Positions 29,386 through 38,184 of a stretch of DNA of 64,000 nucleotides are shown piece by piece. Origin of the DNA: Pseudomonas rubra (GTDB taxonomy: Bacteria; Pseudomonadota; Gammaproteobacteria; Pseudomonadales; Pseudomonadaceae); contig NZ_JAMDGZ010000013.1 in assembly GCF_028656935.1 (NCBI RefSeq), positions 1-64,000 on the forward strand, given 5' to 3'. The notes under the pieces are model-generated. The model did no database searches and was not told where the DNA came from. It worked only from the letters and a program-made list of their open reading frames with translations. Position 1 is the first letter of the stretch. The number at the start of each line of letters is the position of its first letter. The position numbers and the translations under genes are program-made.

Positions 29386-31671
29386 TCAGAAGTGGAAGTT
29401 GGTGGTCAGCAGGGCAGTGCGCCCGGCGGCCTGGTTGGCGTAGTGGGCAGCGTAGGCCTTGTCGTAGTACACCTCGTTGGTGAGGTTCTGCACGTTGAGT
29501 TGCAGGTCGACATTTTTGGTCAGCTTGTAGCTGGCCATTGCGTCGTAACGCCAGTAGGAATCGACCATCACGGTGTTGTTGACGTTGCCGAACACGTCAT
29601 CGACGTAGAAGGCACCGCCACCGACGGTCAGTTTCGGCGTGACGTTGTAGGTGGTCCACAGGGTCAGGCTGTTGTTTGGCGTGTTGGGCATCTGGTTGTC
29701 GTTGTTCGGGCTGTCGACAAACACGCCGCCAACGTTCTGTTTGCCACCATCGATCAACTTGGCGTCCATGTAGGTGTAACCGGCAAAGACTTGCCAGTCG
29801 TTGGTCAGTTTGCCAGTGGCAGTCAGTTCCAGGCCATCAACGCGGCTTGTGCCAACGTTCTCGTAGGTATTGGTGCTGACCAGAACCCGGGCATTCTCTT
29901 TCTCGGTACGGAAGATCGCTGCGGTGAGCGCTAGGCGCTCGTCCAACAGGTTCCACTTGGTGCCGATTTCGTAGTTGGTGGTTTCTTCCGGCTTCAGGTC
30001 GCTGGTGGTGGTGGCCGTCAGCAGCGGGTTGCCATCGCTGCCTTCGCCGAGCGAGGCGCCTGCTGGCGTCGCTGAAGTCGCGTAGGAAACGTACACGCTG
30101 CCGTTTTCGGCCGGCTTCCAGGTCAGGCCCAGTTGGCCGGTGACGAACTCACTGGTGTCTTCGGTCTTGAAGCTGGTCGCACCGCTGGCCACCTTGGTCT
30201 TGGCTTTGGTGTCAAAGTGGTCATAACGCAGACCCATGGTCAGCAGCCAGGCCGGGTCCAGTTCCAGGGTGTCGGTCAGGTAGATAGCGCGGGTGTTGCT
30301 GGTGGTATCGGCACCGGCCAGGGTGCGGCTTACCGTGCCATTCCACGCCTCGTTGGGGTTTGGATCGGTGAACGAGGTGCAGACACCGGAGATCTGCCCC
30401 GTTGCGCTGCTGCAGTTGCCGGAGCTGAAGCCGGTAACGTTGTAGCCGGTCTTGACCGAGGCTTCGCGGCTCAACTCGATACCGGTCGAGAAGCTGTTTT
30501 TGAAGCCACCGATGTAGACCTCACCTAACAGGTCGGTCTGGTTGGTGGTGGTGCTGGTGTTGGAAACGCGGTTGTTCGGACGACGCCAGACTTGATCCTT
30601 GAGGATGTTGCCCTTGCTGTCATCGGGCTGGCTGAAGATGTAGTCCTGCAGAGTATTGCCGTGGCGCAGGGTGTTCTTGATGGTCAGCGAATCGCTCAGG
30701 TCGTGCTCCAGAGCGATGGTGCTGATGTCGGCGCGGCTCTTGTAGAAGTCACGGCCCACAAGACCATAGAAGTTGTCGCTGTCGCCGCCGTCGGTGGGTT
30801 TGTCCGGGTTGGCCGACGTACGGTTGGCGGAACTGCCGGACCGGAGGCTATAGGGAATCCCCGAATCAGGCAGGTCATCGCTCTCCACGTGGTAGTAGTC
30901 CAGGCTCAGGCGGGTCTCGGTACCCAGGCCGAATACCAGCGATGGTGCCACCCCCCAACGGTCGTAGTTGACCTCGTCGCGCCCGGCGACGTTGCTCTCG
31001 TGGCTCATCAGGTTAAGACGGAAGGCGGCGGTGTCGAGGAACTGGTAGTTGCCATCGAAGGTGTAACGCTTGGTCTGGTCCGAACCCCAGGTGAAGGCAC
31101 CGTCGGTCGAGTTGCCCAGGTGCGCGCGCTTGCTGACCAGGTTGATGGTGCCGCCTGCTGCACCACGACCGCCGATGGCCGAGTTCGGGCCCTTGGCGAC
31201 TTCGACCGATTCGATGGCGAAGATTTCGCGGGTTTGCGAGCCGGTGTCGCGTACGCCATCCAGGTACATCGAACTCTGCGAGTCGAAACCGCGAATGAAC
31301 GGACGATCGCCGGACGGGTTGCCACCTTCACCGGCGCCCATGGTGATTCCGGGCACGGTACGCAGGGCGTCCTGCAGGTTGAGGGCGTTGGTGTCCTTGA
31401 TGACTTGCTGAGGGACCACTGTCACGGTGCGCGGCGTATCGAGCAGCGGTGCGGTGTATTTCTGCGAAGAGGCACGCTCGACCTTGTAGTCGGTGCTGGC
31501 AGTTTCTGCCTGGCCGGTAACGCTGGTCGCGTCCAGGGCAATTGCGCCATTTTTGACAGGTTCGGCATCGGCGGCAAAAGCCGCGTGGCCGGTAGCGCTG
31601 AGCGCTACACCAATGGCGCAAGTGAGCAAGCGTGGTGAACTGACAGCGGTTGGCACGTAGTGTCGCGGCAT
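29386..31671 (-). CDS. piuA: TonB-dependent catecholate siderophore receptor (PiuA/Fiu-like)
   Basis: An outer-membrane gated channel of 761 residues. It has a signal peptide ending ATGHAAFAADAEP, a plug domain (RTVTVVPQQVIKDTNALNLQ, RPFIRGFDSQSSMYLDGVRD, GRGAAGGTINLVSK), a 22-strand barrel and a C-terminal TNFHF with terminal Phe. The sequence resembles Fiu/PiuA receptors for catecholates such as dihydroxybenzoylserine. It is divergent from a PiuC-type hydroxylase, the usual PiuA-PiuC pairing. A promoter with an AT-rich Fur-like region lies directly upstream. Confidence 0.92.
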   Translation of the reverse strand: MPRHYVPTAVSSPRLLTCAIGVALSATGHAAFAADAEPVKNGAIALDATSVTGQAETASTDYKVERASSQKYTAPLLDTPRTVTVVPQQVIKDTNALNLQDALRTVPGITMGAGEGGNPSGDRPFIRGFDSQSSMYLDGVRDTGSQTREIFAIESVEVAKGPNSAIGGRGAAGGTINLVSKRAHLGNSTDGAFTWGSDQTKRYTFDGNYQFLDTAAFRLNLMSHESNVAGRDEVNYDRWGVAPSLVFGLGTETRLSLDYYHVESDDLPDSGIPYSLRSGSSANRTSANPDKPTDGGDSDNFYGLVGRDFYKSRADISTIALEHDLSDSLTIKNTLRHGNTLQDYIFSQPDDSKGNILKDQVWRRPNNRVSNTSTTTNQTDLLGEVYIGGFKNSFSTGIELSREASVKTGYNVTGFSSGNCSSATGQISGVCTSFTDPNPNEAWNGTVSRTLAGADTTSNTRAIYLTDTLELDPAWLLTMGLRYDHFDTKAKTKVASGATSFKTEDTSEFVTGQLGLTWKPAENGSVYVSYATSATPAGASLGEGSDGNPLLTATTTSDLKPEETTNYEIGTKWNLLDERLALTAAIFRTEKENARVLVSTNTYENVGTSRVDGLELTATGKLTNDWQVFAGYTYMDAKLIDGGKQNVGGVFVDSPNNDNQMPNTPNNSLTLWTTYNVTPKLTVGGGAFYVDDVFGNVNNTVMVDSYWRYDAMASYKLTKNVDLQLNVQNLTNEVYYDKAYAAHYANQAAGRTALLTTNFHF

Positions 31672-31704
31672 GGTGGTCCCCTTCCCCAGGTTTTTAGGCC
31701 GCGA

Positions 31705-31733
31705 AATATAATGTAAACAAATATGAGTAACAA
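31705..31733 (-). promoter_or_regulatory. piuA promoter with likely Fur control
   Basis: On the minus strand a -35 TTGTTA (complement of 31728-31733), a 17-base spacer and a -10 TATATT (complement of 31705-31710) lie 34 bases before the ATG. The surrounding AT-rich block 31704-31757 contains imperfect overlapping Fur-like half sites (for example TGAGAAGTATTGCTA, 31734-31748). It lies in the 218-base gap shared with divergent piuC. Fur binding is inferred from context. Confidence 0.5.
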
Positions 31734-31889
31734 TTGAGAAGTATTGCTAATTGCGCTGAATTTACAATCTTTACAAATTGTAACTGGCGGTTTTTTCCTG
31801 CTGAAACGTCCCAGCCACCGAAAGGGCTTGAAGGGAGTCAATGGGAATCAATACCATTGGCATCTTTTCTCGCCTCAGGTGTTCACACC

Positions 31890-32570
31890 ATGCTGTTACA
31901 TATCTCCGGGCTGTTTTCCACCGAGGAAGTCCAGCGCATCCGCGAGGCGCTGGAGCAGACTGAGTGGGCTGACGGCAAGATCACCGCAGGTCACCAGTCG
32001 GCCAAGGCCAAGCACAACCTGCAATTGCCTGAAGCTCACCCATTGGCCAAGGAGATCGGCGCGGCGTTGATCGAGCGCCTGTGGCAGAACCCGCAGTTCA
32101 TGTCGGCGGCATTGCCGCACAAGGTTTTCCCGCCGCTGATCAACTGCTACCGCGAAGGCGGCAATTTCGGCTTTCATATCGACAACGCCCTGCGTCAGCC
32201 TCGCGGCAGTCATGAGCGGGTGCGCACCGACCTGTCCTCGACGTTGTTCCTGAGCAATCCCGAGGACTATGACGGTGGTGAGCTGGTGATTCAGGACACC
32301 TACGCACTGCAGCAGGTGAAACTGGCGGCAGGCGATCTGGTGCTGTATCCGGGTACCAGCCTGCACAAGGTCAACCCGGTGACCCGTGGCGCCCGTTACG
32401 CGGCGTTCTTCTGGACTCAGAGTCTGGTCCGTGAAGACAGCCAGCGCACCTTGCTGTTCGAGATGGATAACGCCATCCAGCAACTGAGCGCCGACATGCC
32501 CGAGCACCCGGCGTTGATCCAGCTGACCGGCACCTACCACAACCTGTTGCGCCGCTGGGCCGAGGTCTGA
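31890..32570 (+). CDS. piuC: Fe(II)/2-oxoglutarate-dependent hydroxylase PiuC (PKHD-type)
   Basis: A 226-residue oxygenase of the PKHX/PiuC family. The iron ligands are visible in [11 protein letters not shown] (His, Asp) and [13 protein letters not shown] (His), with an Arg for 2-oxoglutarate in the GARYAAFFW segment. The ATG at 31890 begins the family N-terminus [20 protein letters not shown]. The gene is divergent from piuA. Its substrate is not known to me; a role in iron homeostasis or siderophore handling is inferred from co-occurrence. Confidence 0.93.
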   Translation: MLLHISGLFSTEEVQRIREALEQTEWADGKITAGHQSAKAKHNLQLPEAHPLAKEIGAALIERLWQNPQFMSAALPHKVFPPLINCYREGGNFGFHIDNALRQPRGSHERVRTDLSSTLFLSNPEDYDGGELVIQDTYALQQVKLAAGDLVLYPGTSLHKVNPVTRGARYAAFFWTQSLVREDSQRTLLFEMDNAIQQLSADMPEHPALIQLTGTYHNLLRRWAEV

Positions 32571-32573
32571 TTG

Positions 32574-33332
32574 ATGACATTCGCCTTGCACAACCGTCAG
32601 GAGCTGGACAGCGAGCAATTCGCCCAGATGCTCGAACACAGCCCGTCCAAGGCCGCCCAGGCGTTGCTGGCTGCAGCCGCGCAGAACATTGTCGAGGCTC
32701 AGCTGTTGCTTGGGCAGATCCTCCTCGATGGTCGCGGCATCGAGAAGGACCCGGCGCTGGCCAGGCGCTGGTTCAGCATTGCCGCCAGCGCCGGCAGTGC
32801 CATGGCGCACAACATGCTCGGACGCTGCCTGGAGCATGGCTGGGGAGGCGAGGTGAACTTGGCCATGGCTGCCGATCGCTATCGCCAGGCGGTCCGGGCC
32901 GGACTCGATTGGGGGATGTACAACTACGCCAATATGCTCGCCACAGGTCGTGGCGTGCCAGCGGACAATGGCGCAGCACTCGGTTTTTATCGTCAGGCTG
33001 CCCAGCTTGGCCATGCCAAGTCGATGAACCTGTTGGGGCGGTACTTGGAAGACGGTCGGTATTGCCCGCGAAATGAGCTGCAGGCGCAGCGCTGGTATCA
33101 ACGTTCAGCCGAGGCGGGAGATTTTCGCGGACAGTTCAGTCACGCCGGGGTGCTCGCCGCCAAGGGCCAGACAGCAGAGGCGATCATTTGGCTTGAGCGC
33201 GCATTGGCGATTGGCAATGTGAACTTTCTGAGTGTCGCGGGACCGGCGTTGGAGCAAGCCGGGCAAGCCGAGATCCGTGCCCTGGCGCCAGCCTATCAGG
33301 CACGTTTGGCGCAACTGCGAGTGGCGCACTGA
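32574..33332 (+). CDS. Sel1-like repeat (TPR) protein
   Basis: The 252-residue protein starts at ATG 32574, three bases after the piuC stop. It has no signal peptide. Sel1-type repeats are clear: AQLLLGQILLDGRGIEKDPA, LARRWFSIAASAGSAMAHNM, ANMLATGRGVPADNGAALGF, RYLEDGRYCPRNELQ. Such proteins are usually binding scaffolds. Cotranscription with piuC suggests a link to iron uptake, but no specific function can be given. Confidence 0.88.
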   Translation: MTFALHNRQELDSEQFAQMLEHSPSKAAQALLAAAAQNIVEAQLLLGQILLDGRGIEKDPALARRWFSIAASAGSAMAHNMLGRCLEHGWGGEVNLAMAADRYRQAVRAGLDWGMYNYANMLATGRGVPADNGAALGFYRQAAQLGHAKSMNLLGRYLEDGRYCPRNELQAQRWYQRSAEAGDFRGQFSHAGVLAAKGQTAEAIIWLERALAIGNVNFLSVAGPALEQAGQAEIRALAPAYQARLAQLRVAH

Positions 33333-33521
33333 AATACACACGGACAGGTCATCACCGAAGTTGTCCTCAAGCTTTGGCCAAGCTGCAGGCGTTCCTAGCG
33401 AGGAAGTTGCTGCAGCTACCTTGAGGATGCGCGTTGAGGCAGGGTGATTGTCATCCAGGTTTCAGTCAAGTCGAGCGACGAGACGGGGTCAGTGAATACC
33501 TGCTCAAGGAGGTACTTTGGT

Positions 33522-34088
33522 GTGGCTGGAAATTTCTTACGTGATCGTTCTTTCATTGCCACTCTGGATTGCACCACGCCTGGCTGGGAAGGGTTTCTCG
33601 ATACTTGCGAGCTTTCTCTTTATGGCACAGGAGGCTACCCGGTGCCCAACTACAAGAATGGTTGGTTGACGTTGACCAACTACCCGCTGGACAGAGAGCG
33701 GCGCACGAGTTTTTGGTTTGGTTGCTGGGAGTACGAGGGGCAACACTTCTATGAAGTACGCACCAATGACCTTGGCCCTGGGGCTGTGCATCCGAATCTG
33801 CGCTTGGGCTGGAGCCACAACAATTACATTGGTCTCTACCCGGCGAAGGGGCGCTTGGCGGCTGAGTGGCAATTGCAAGGGAATGATGGGCAGATGGTTG
33901 CGCCGTCGCGCATCGCTGTCGACACGCTATGGGGAGTGTCGCTGAAGTTTACCCATGGCAGTGCGATGCGTGCGTATGCACGTCGGCAGGTTAGAAACTA
34001 CTGGTACAGCTTCCTTAATGAAGCAGAAGGCCCCACGCTGCGTTTCAAACTGAGCATTAGTCAGGTTGGCGTGGGTATCCCGGATTGA
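33522..34088 (+). CDS. Unrecognised CTTPG-motif protein, paralog A
   Basis: I do not recognise this 188-residue protein. The start GTG 33522 is chosen because AAGGAGG (33506-33512) lies nine bases upstream; the frame is open back to 33444. It shares a common layout with the next gene: CTTPGWEGF near residue 17, NGWLTL, FWFGCWEYEG, SHNNYIGLY, and a final GPTLRFKLSI. It is rich in aromatic residues and alternating polar/hydrophobic stretches, which suggests an all-beta fold (a beta-trefoil is one guess). No signal peptide. Base composition is more AT-rich than neighbouring genes, which hints at transfer. Confidence 0.75.
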   Translation: MAGNFLRDRSFIATLDCTTPGWEGFLDTCELSLYGTGGYPVPNYKNGWLTLTNYPLDRERRTSFWFGCWEYEGQHFYEVRTNDLGPGAVHPNLRLGWSHNNYIGLYPAKGRLAAEWQLQGNDGQMVAPSRIAVDTLWGVSLKFTHGSAMRAYARRQVRNYWYSFLNEAEGPTLRFKLSISQVGVGIPD

Positions 34089-34240
34089 GAGGTCGGCGGC
34101 CCATTGAGAACGTTCCAGATCCGACGTCGGGGCAGGTGTTTCCCTTGAGGAAACGCTGCGAGGTGGGTGCTAGTTCAAAGGCGCGGTAGGGTTGATCGAG
34201 GTCGCTACTGCCAGCGGCCAACAAAGGCCAGGAGGCCACG

Positions 34241-34738
34241 ATGAAAGACCCTCGAAAGCAGTCGTTCTGCGCGTTAGTGAATTGCACCACACCCGGTCAT
34301 GAAGGCGTGGTAGGTATCTCGCGTACTTCCCGAAGCATGATTGTCGATCTTGCAACCAGTGGTTGGCTGCAAGTGGTCAGCGGCAGAAATCGCGGCGATA
34401 TGGTCGGATCCCGCTTCCGTTTCGACTACCTGGAAACCAAAGGTGATCGAATCCATTACCACATCAGCGGTGATTCTGAGGTGGAGAACTATTACGGTCG
34501 CAAGCTGGGTGTCAGTCGCAACGGTTACCTTGGGCTGTACGAAAATGGAGCATCGCCGTTCTGGAAGCTTGAACTTATCGGCGAGTGGGACGGAACTAAT
34601 GGGCTTGATTTTTACCTGCGAGATCACCAAGGTCACGAGGTATCCAATTACGAATACGCCAACAGTTGGTTTCTAAATGTGTATGAGGGGGCTCGGTTGA
34701 GCTTCAAGGCCACCAACATTAAATTCCTTGAAACTTGA
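34241..34738 (+). CDS. Unrecognised CTTPG-motif protein, paralog B
   Basis: This 165-residue protein starts at ATG 34241 with AGGAGG (34230-34235) five bases upstream. It aligns along its length with paralog A: CTTPGHEGV near residue 15, SGWLQV, SRFRFDYLETKGD, SRNGYLGLY, FWKLEL, and ARLSFKATNI at the end. It lacks about 20 residues present in A after the IGLY block. No signal peptide or membrane helix. One 60-base line I counted (34441-34500) is 29/60 G+C, low for this genome. Function unknown; a cytoplasmic or contact-delivered binding protein is possible. Confidence 0.8.
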   Translation: MKDPRKQSFCALVNCTTPGHEGVVGISRTSRSMIVDLATSGWLQVVSGRNRGDMVGSRFRFDYLETKGDRIHYHISGDSEVENYYGRKLGVSRNGYLGLYENGASPFWKLELIGEWDGTNGLDFYLRDHQGHEVSNYEYANSWFLNVYEGARLSFKATNIKFLET

Positions 34739-34751
34739 ACTTGTGCAATCG

Positions 34752-34777
34752 GCAAGGGCGCCGCTTGGCGCCCTTGC
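34752..34777. terminator. GC-rich hairpin between paralog B and speC
   Basis: GCAAGGGCGCC (34752-34762) and GGCGCCCTTGC (34767-34777) form an 11-pair stem with a GCTT loop, midway between two convergent genes. No T-run follows on either strand, so it is a stable 3' end structure rather than a classical terminator. Confidence 0.65.
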
Positions 34778-34785
34778 TCAGGTCG

Positions 34786-35949
34786 TTACAGGTAGTAAGC
34801 CTTCAGCGGGGGGAAACCATTGAACTCCACTGCGCTGTAGCTGGTGGTGTAGGCCCCGGTCGACAGCCAGTACAGGCGGTCACCGATCGCCAGGTTCAGC
34901 GGCAGGCCGTACTTGTAGTGCTCGTACATGATGTCGGCGCTGTCGCAGGTCGGGCCTGCGATCACCACTTCTTCCATCTCGCCTTTCTTCTCGGTCCAGA
35001 TCGGGAACTTGATCGACTCGTCCATGGTTTCGATCAGGCCGGAGAACTTGCCCACATCGGTGTACACCCAGCGCTCGACGGCGGTACGCGATTTACGTGC
35101 CACCAGCACCACTTCACTGACCAGGATGCCGGCGTTGGCGATCAGCGAACGGCCAGGCTCGAGGATGATTTCCGGCAGGTCGTCGCCGAAGTCTTCCTTG
35201 AGAAAGCGGATGATTTCCTCGGCGTAGGTTTCCAGGCTGTTGGTCCGGGTGATGTAGTTGGCCGGGAAGCCGCCACCCATGTTGATCAGCTTGAGCTCGA
35301 TGCCGTCTTCTTCTTTCAGGCGCTCGAAGATCACTTTCACTTTGGCGATCGCTGCATCCCAGACACTGATGTCACGCTGCTGCGAGCCGACGTGGAACGA
35401 CACACCGTAAGGCACCAGGCCCAGATCGCGGGCGAGGATCAAGAGGTCCATGGCCATGTCGGTCTGGCAGCCGAACTTGCGCGACAGCGGCCAGTCGGCA
35501 GTGGTCGAGCCTTCAGTGAGAATGCGCACGTAGACTTTCGAGCCTGGGGCGGCCTTGGCGATGTTGCGCAGGTCGGCTTCGGAGTCGGTGGAGTACAGGC
35601 GCACGCCCTTCTCATAGAAGTAGCGGATGTCCTTGGACTTCTTGATGGTGTTGCCGTAGCTGATGCGATCGGCGCTGACGCCACGGCCCAGAACTTTGTC
35701 CAGCTCATAGATCGAGGCGATGTCGAAGCTCGAGCCCTTTTCCTTGAGCAGGTCGATGATTTCCACGGCCGGGTTGGCCTTGACCGCGTAATAGACTTTG
35801 GCGAATTCGAAACCGGCGCGCAGGTCATCATAAGCCTGGCTGATCATCTGAGTGTCGATGACCACGAACGGGGTTTCTTGCTTGTCGGCGAAGGCCTTCA
35901 TCTTCTGAAAGGTATCGCGCGCGAAGTAGTCTTCGACCTGAATCGACAT
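34786..35949 (-). CDS. speC: Ornithine decarboxylase SpeC (fold type III PLP)
   Basis: Makes putrescine from ornithine. The 387-residue product has the eukaryotic-type alanine-racemase fold: PLP lysine at about residue 57 in YYAVKANPAVE, phosphate-binding and glycine-rich segments MGGGFPANY and EPGRSLIANAG, and the catalytic cysteine in GPTCDSADIM. ATG 35949 is preceded by GGAG at a good distance. The frame continues 31 codons upstream with two other ATGs (36042, 35964) but without a better ribosome site. Polyamine genes also occur at 51774-54689. Confidence 0.95.
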   Translation of the reverse strand: MSIQVEDYFARDTFQKMKAFADKQETPFVVIDTQMISQAYDDLRAGFEFAKVYYAVKANPAVEIIDLLKEKGSSFDIASIYELDKVLGRGVSADRISYGNTIKKSKDIRYFYEKGVRLYSTDSEADLRNIAKAAPGSKVYVRILTEGSTTADWPLSRKFGCQTDMAMDLLILARDLGLVPYGVSFHVGSQQRDISVWDAAIAKVKVIFERLKEEDGIELKLINMGGGFPANYITRTNSLETYAEEIIRFLKEDFGDDLPEIILEPGRSLIANAGILVSEVVLVARKSRTAVERWVYTDVGKFSGLIETMDESIKFPIWTEKKGEMEEVVIAGPTCDSADIMYEHYKYGLPLNLAIGDRLYWLSTGAYTTSYSAVEFNGFPPLKAYYL

Positions 35950-36539
35950 GCTTAGGGACTCCATGGGCAAACTGAAAAAATAAGTGGCTGCAACTGAACG
36001 TCCTCCGTATCCCCACTTTGGTTCGCCTACTTCCCAAGGCATGTCGCCGAAAGCAAAAAGGTCAACCGTGCGTGATAAAGCGGCTACGGGTGACCTTGCT
36101 GTCTCGTCGTCAGTACTTGAGCCGGATGGATCGTTTCCAGCATGGACGTTCGGCGCGAACTTTAGGACCTGAGGGGCTCAAGATCAACAAAAAATGTCGC
36201 GTTTTTGCATACGTCCGTCGCCCTGGTTTGGTCAGCCTCTTGGTAACCGACCCAGGTAAACAGTAGATGTTCAATTTGATGGTAAAAGCGTTAAAAATAC
36301 CCGTATACGCTGGGATCTTTCGTAGAACACGCAAATGGATATGATCGTCGAAGTTGGTGGCGAAAGTGCTGCAAATATCGGGGATTTTCGGCCGCATGGT
36401 GGTTCTTCTGCGCGTGCGATTTCGAGGCAGCCGTTCAAATTTTTTTCCGCTCTGGCAGCCGGTTAGCCACACACTTTTTTAAGCACTATTTTCGCCAACG
36501 GCGCTTCGTCGGCAGCGGCGATCTCCGATTGCCGGTCTT
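35950..36539. other. Long intergenic region between speC and the ECF sigma gene
   Basis: About 590 bases without a convincing gene; the short frames here are basic and family-less. A possible minus-strand promoter for speC is TTGATC (complement of 36182-36187), 17 bases, TAAAGT (complement of 36159-36164), which would give a 5' leader of roughly 200 bases. The stem-loop at 36060-36095 lies in that leader. A run of T residues at 36440-36447 has no stem. Confidence 0.4.
36060..36095 (-). promoter_or_regulatory. Stem-loop in the putative speC leader
   Basis: GGTCAACCGT (36060-36069) and ACGGGTGACC (36086-36095) are inverted with one mismatch, leaving a 16-base loop. It lies about 110 bases upstream of the speC ATG. 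It could be a leader structure; nothing else supports regulation. Confidence 0.4.
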
Positions 36540-36558
36540 AATAAGAAACATTACTATT
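36529..36558 (+). promoter_or_regulatory. Fur box over the ECF sigma gene promoter
   Basis: A -35 TTGCCG (36529-36534), a 17-base spacer and a -10 TACTAT (36552-36557) are overlapped by AATAAGAAACATTACTATT (36540-36558), which resembles the Pseudomonas Fur motif AATGAGAATCATTATCATT at most positions. This fits iron repression of an iron-uptake sigma factor gene starting at 36596. Confidence 0.65.
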
Positions 36559-36595
36559 CGCGCCATTCCTCATCGCCTGCGAAGACTCCCGCACC

Positions 36596-37084
36596 GTGTC
36601 GCTACACAAAGGTTTTCTCGACCACTACCACGAGCTGATCGGCACCTGGACGCGCAAGTTGCGCAGTCGTCAGCAGGCCGAGGACCTGGCGCATGATGCA
36701 TTTGTGCGGGTGCTGGAAAGCGACCAGGCCGAGGTCGAGCAACCACGGGCTTACCTGCACCAGACCGCGCGCAACATTGCGGTGGACGGGTACCGTCGAG
36801 AAGACCGCCGCCAGGCACTGGAACAGGACGCCTTCGAGTCGAGCGCCAGTGCCAGCGGCGATCCGGAGGCCTATGTGAATGCCATGGAACTGGCCGATAG
36901 CGTAGAGCGCGCCTTGGCTGAACTGCCTCTCAACTGTCGGCGGGTGTTCATCTGGCAGAAACTCGAAGGTTTAACCCAGGCCGAGATCGCCGAGCGCATG
37001 GGCTTGACCAAGAACATGGTCGAAAAGTATATGATCCGCACGCTCCGGCATCTGCGTGAGCACCTGGATGTGTCGACGAGATGA
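36596..37084 (+). CDS. ECF sigma factor, FecI family
   Basis: A 162-residue iron-starvation sigma factor starting at GTG 36596. Region 2 is visible in LRSRQQAEDLAHDAFVRVLE and RAYLHQTARNIAVDGYRRED; region 4 in LNCRRVFIWQKLEGLTQAEI and ERMGLTKNMVEKYMIRTL. It overlaps the following FecR gene by four bases (ATGA). A Fur-like box covers its promoter. It should direct transcription of the receptor gene at 38185 when FecR signals. Confidence 0.93.
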   Translation: MSLHKGFLDHYHELIGTWTRKLRSRQQAEDLAHDAFVRVLESDQAEVEQPRAYLHQTARNIAVDGYRREDRRQALEQDAFESSASASGDPEAYVNAMELADSVERALAELPLNCRRVFIWQKLEGLTQAEIAERMGLTKNMVEKYMIRTLRHLREHLDVSTR

Positions 37085-38076
37085 GTCAGGCGAGTATTTT
37101 CATGAATCAGGACGCGTGCCGCTGCGGCAGCGAAGCCGTGCGCGAGCAGGCAGCCCTTTGGTTTGCCCGCAGCCGCGAGGGTGCCCTGGCACCGGCAGAG
37201 CAGGGCGAGCAGCAGCGCTGGCTGGCCGAGCACCCCCAGCATCAATACGAATTCGATCTGCTTGGCACGCTCTGGAGTGCTGCCGGGCAGGTGCCACGGG
37301 CCCGTCTTGAGGCCCTTTGCCAGGCCGATCCGGTGAGCCGGTTGCCACGTCGGCGTTTTATCCGCAACGCGCTGGCCGCCGGTCTTGCGACTCTGGCGCT
37401 GGGCTTGGGCTGGGCGGGCTGGCAGCAGCATCAGCTTAATTATCAGGGCCAGATGCAGACCGTTCTGGGCGAGCGACGTCAGCTCGACTTGCCCGATGGT
37501 TCACAGCTTGAAATCAACGGCCGCACGCAACTGGTCGTGCAGTTCAGCGCCGGCCAACGGCGCATCGAGCTGCGTGAAGGCGAGGTGATGTTCAGCGTCG
37601 CTCACGACAGTGCGCGGCCTTTTGTGGTCAGCACGGGTAATGGCACGGTGACCGTGACCGGCACCCGCTTCGATGTTCGTAAGGACCCTGCGCAAACCCG
37701 CGTAGCGGTCGAGCATGGCTCGGTACGGGTCGAAGGTCGCGATGCTTCCAAGGCCCTGCTCAGCGCTGGCCTGGGTTCGCATATTGATAGCAAAGGCCAG
37801 GTGGCTGCGCCCTATGCAGTGGATGCCGCCGCACTGACCGCCTGGCGCAACGGTAAGCTGGTGTTCAACGATGCGCCGCTGAGCGAGGTGGTCAAGGAAG
37901 TCTCACGCTACCGGCAACACCCGCTGCGTGTCGCTCCCGGAAAAATTGCCGCGTTGCGCCTGAGCAGCACCTTCAGTGCTGACGATACCGACGCCTTGTT
38001 GCGGGCGCTGCCAAGCATCCTGCCGGTAGCGATCAAGGCCCATGCCGATGGCTCCAGCGAAATAATCGCCAAATAG
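37081..38076 (+). CDS. FecR-type anti-sigma/sigma regulator
   Basis: The 331-residue inner-membrane regulator has a cytoplasmic N-terminal domain (ALWFARSREGALAPAEQGEQ) that binds the sigma factor. A membrane segment lies around residues 100-117 (LAAGLATLALGLGWAGW). The periplasmic FecR domain follows (LPDGSQLEINGRTQLVVQFS, TGTRFDVRKDPAQTRVAVEHG), then a C-terminal STN-like part. ATG 37081 overlaps the sigma gene; ATG 37102 is an alternative. It transmits the signal from the receptor encoded next. Confidence 0.93.
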   Translation: MSQASIFMNQDACRCGSEAVREQAALWFARSREGALAPAEQGEQQRWLAEHPQHQYEFDLLGTLWSAAGQVPRARLEALCQADPVSRLPRRRFIRNALAAGLATLALGLGWAGWQQHQLNYQGQMQTVLGERRQLDLPDGSQLEINGRTQLVVQFSAGQRRIELREGEVMFSVAHDSARPFVVSTGNGTVTVTGTRFDVRKDPAQTRVAVEHGSVRVEGRDASKALLSAGLGSHIDSKGQVAAPYAVDAAALTAWRNGKLVFNDAPLSEVVKEVSRYRQHPLRVAPGKIAALRLSSTFSADDTDALLRALPSILPVAIKAHADGSSEIIAK

Positions 38077-38184
38077 ATTCAGGTTTTTTTTCAGTTGTTC
38101 GTCTTCCTGGCCAACTGCAACTGCCAAGCATTTCCATTTGCATGGCATTGACATCTGTATGGACCTTCAGGACCTCTTGACGAC

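Noticed and set aside
31734..31889. 52-codon extension upstream of piuC
   Set aside because: It runs through the AT-rich divergent promoter and does not match the PiuC family N-terminus at 31890.
36110..36472. 120-codon minus-strand frame upstream of speC
   Set aside because: The product is basic with no motif and no ribosome site; it more likely lies in the speC leader or promoter region.
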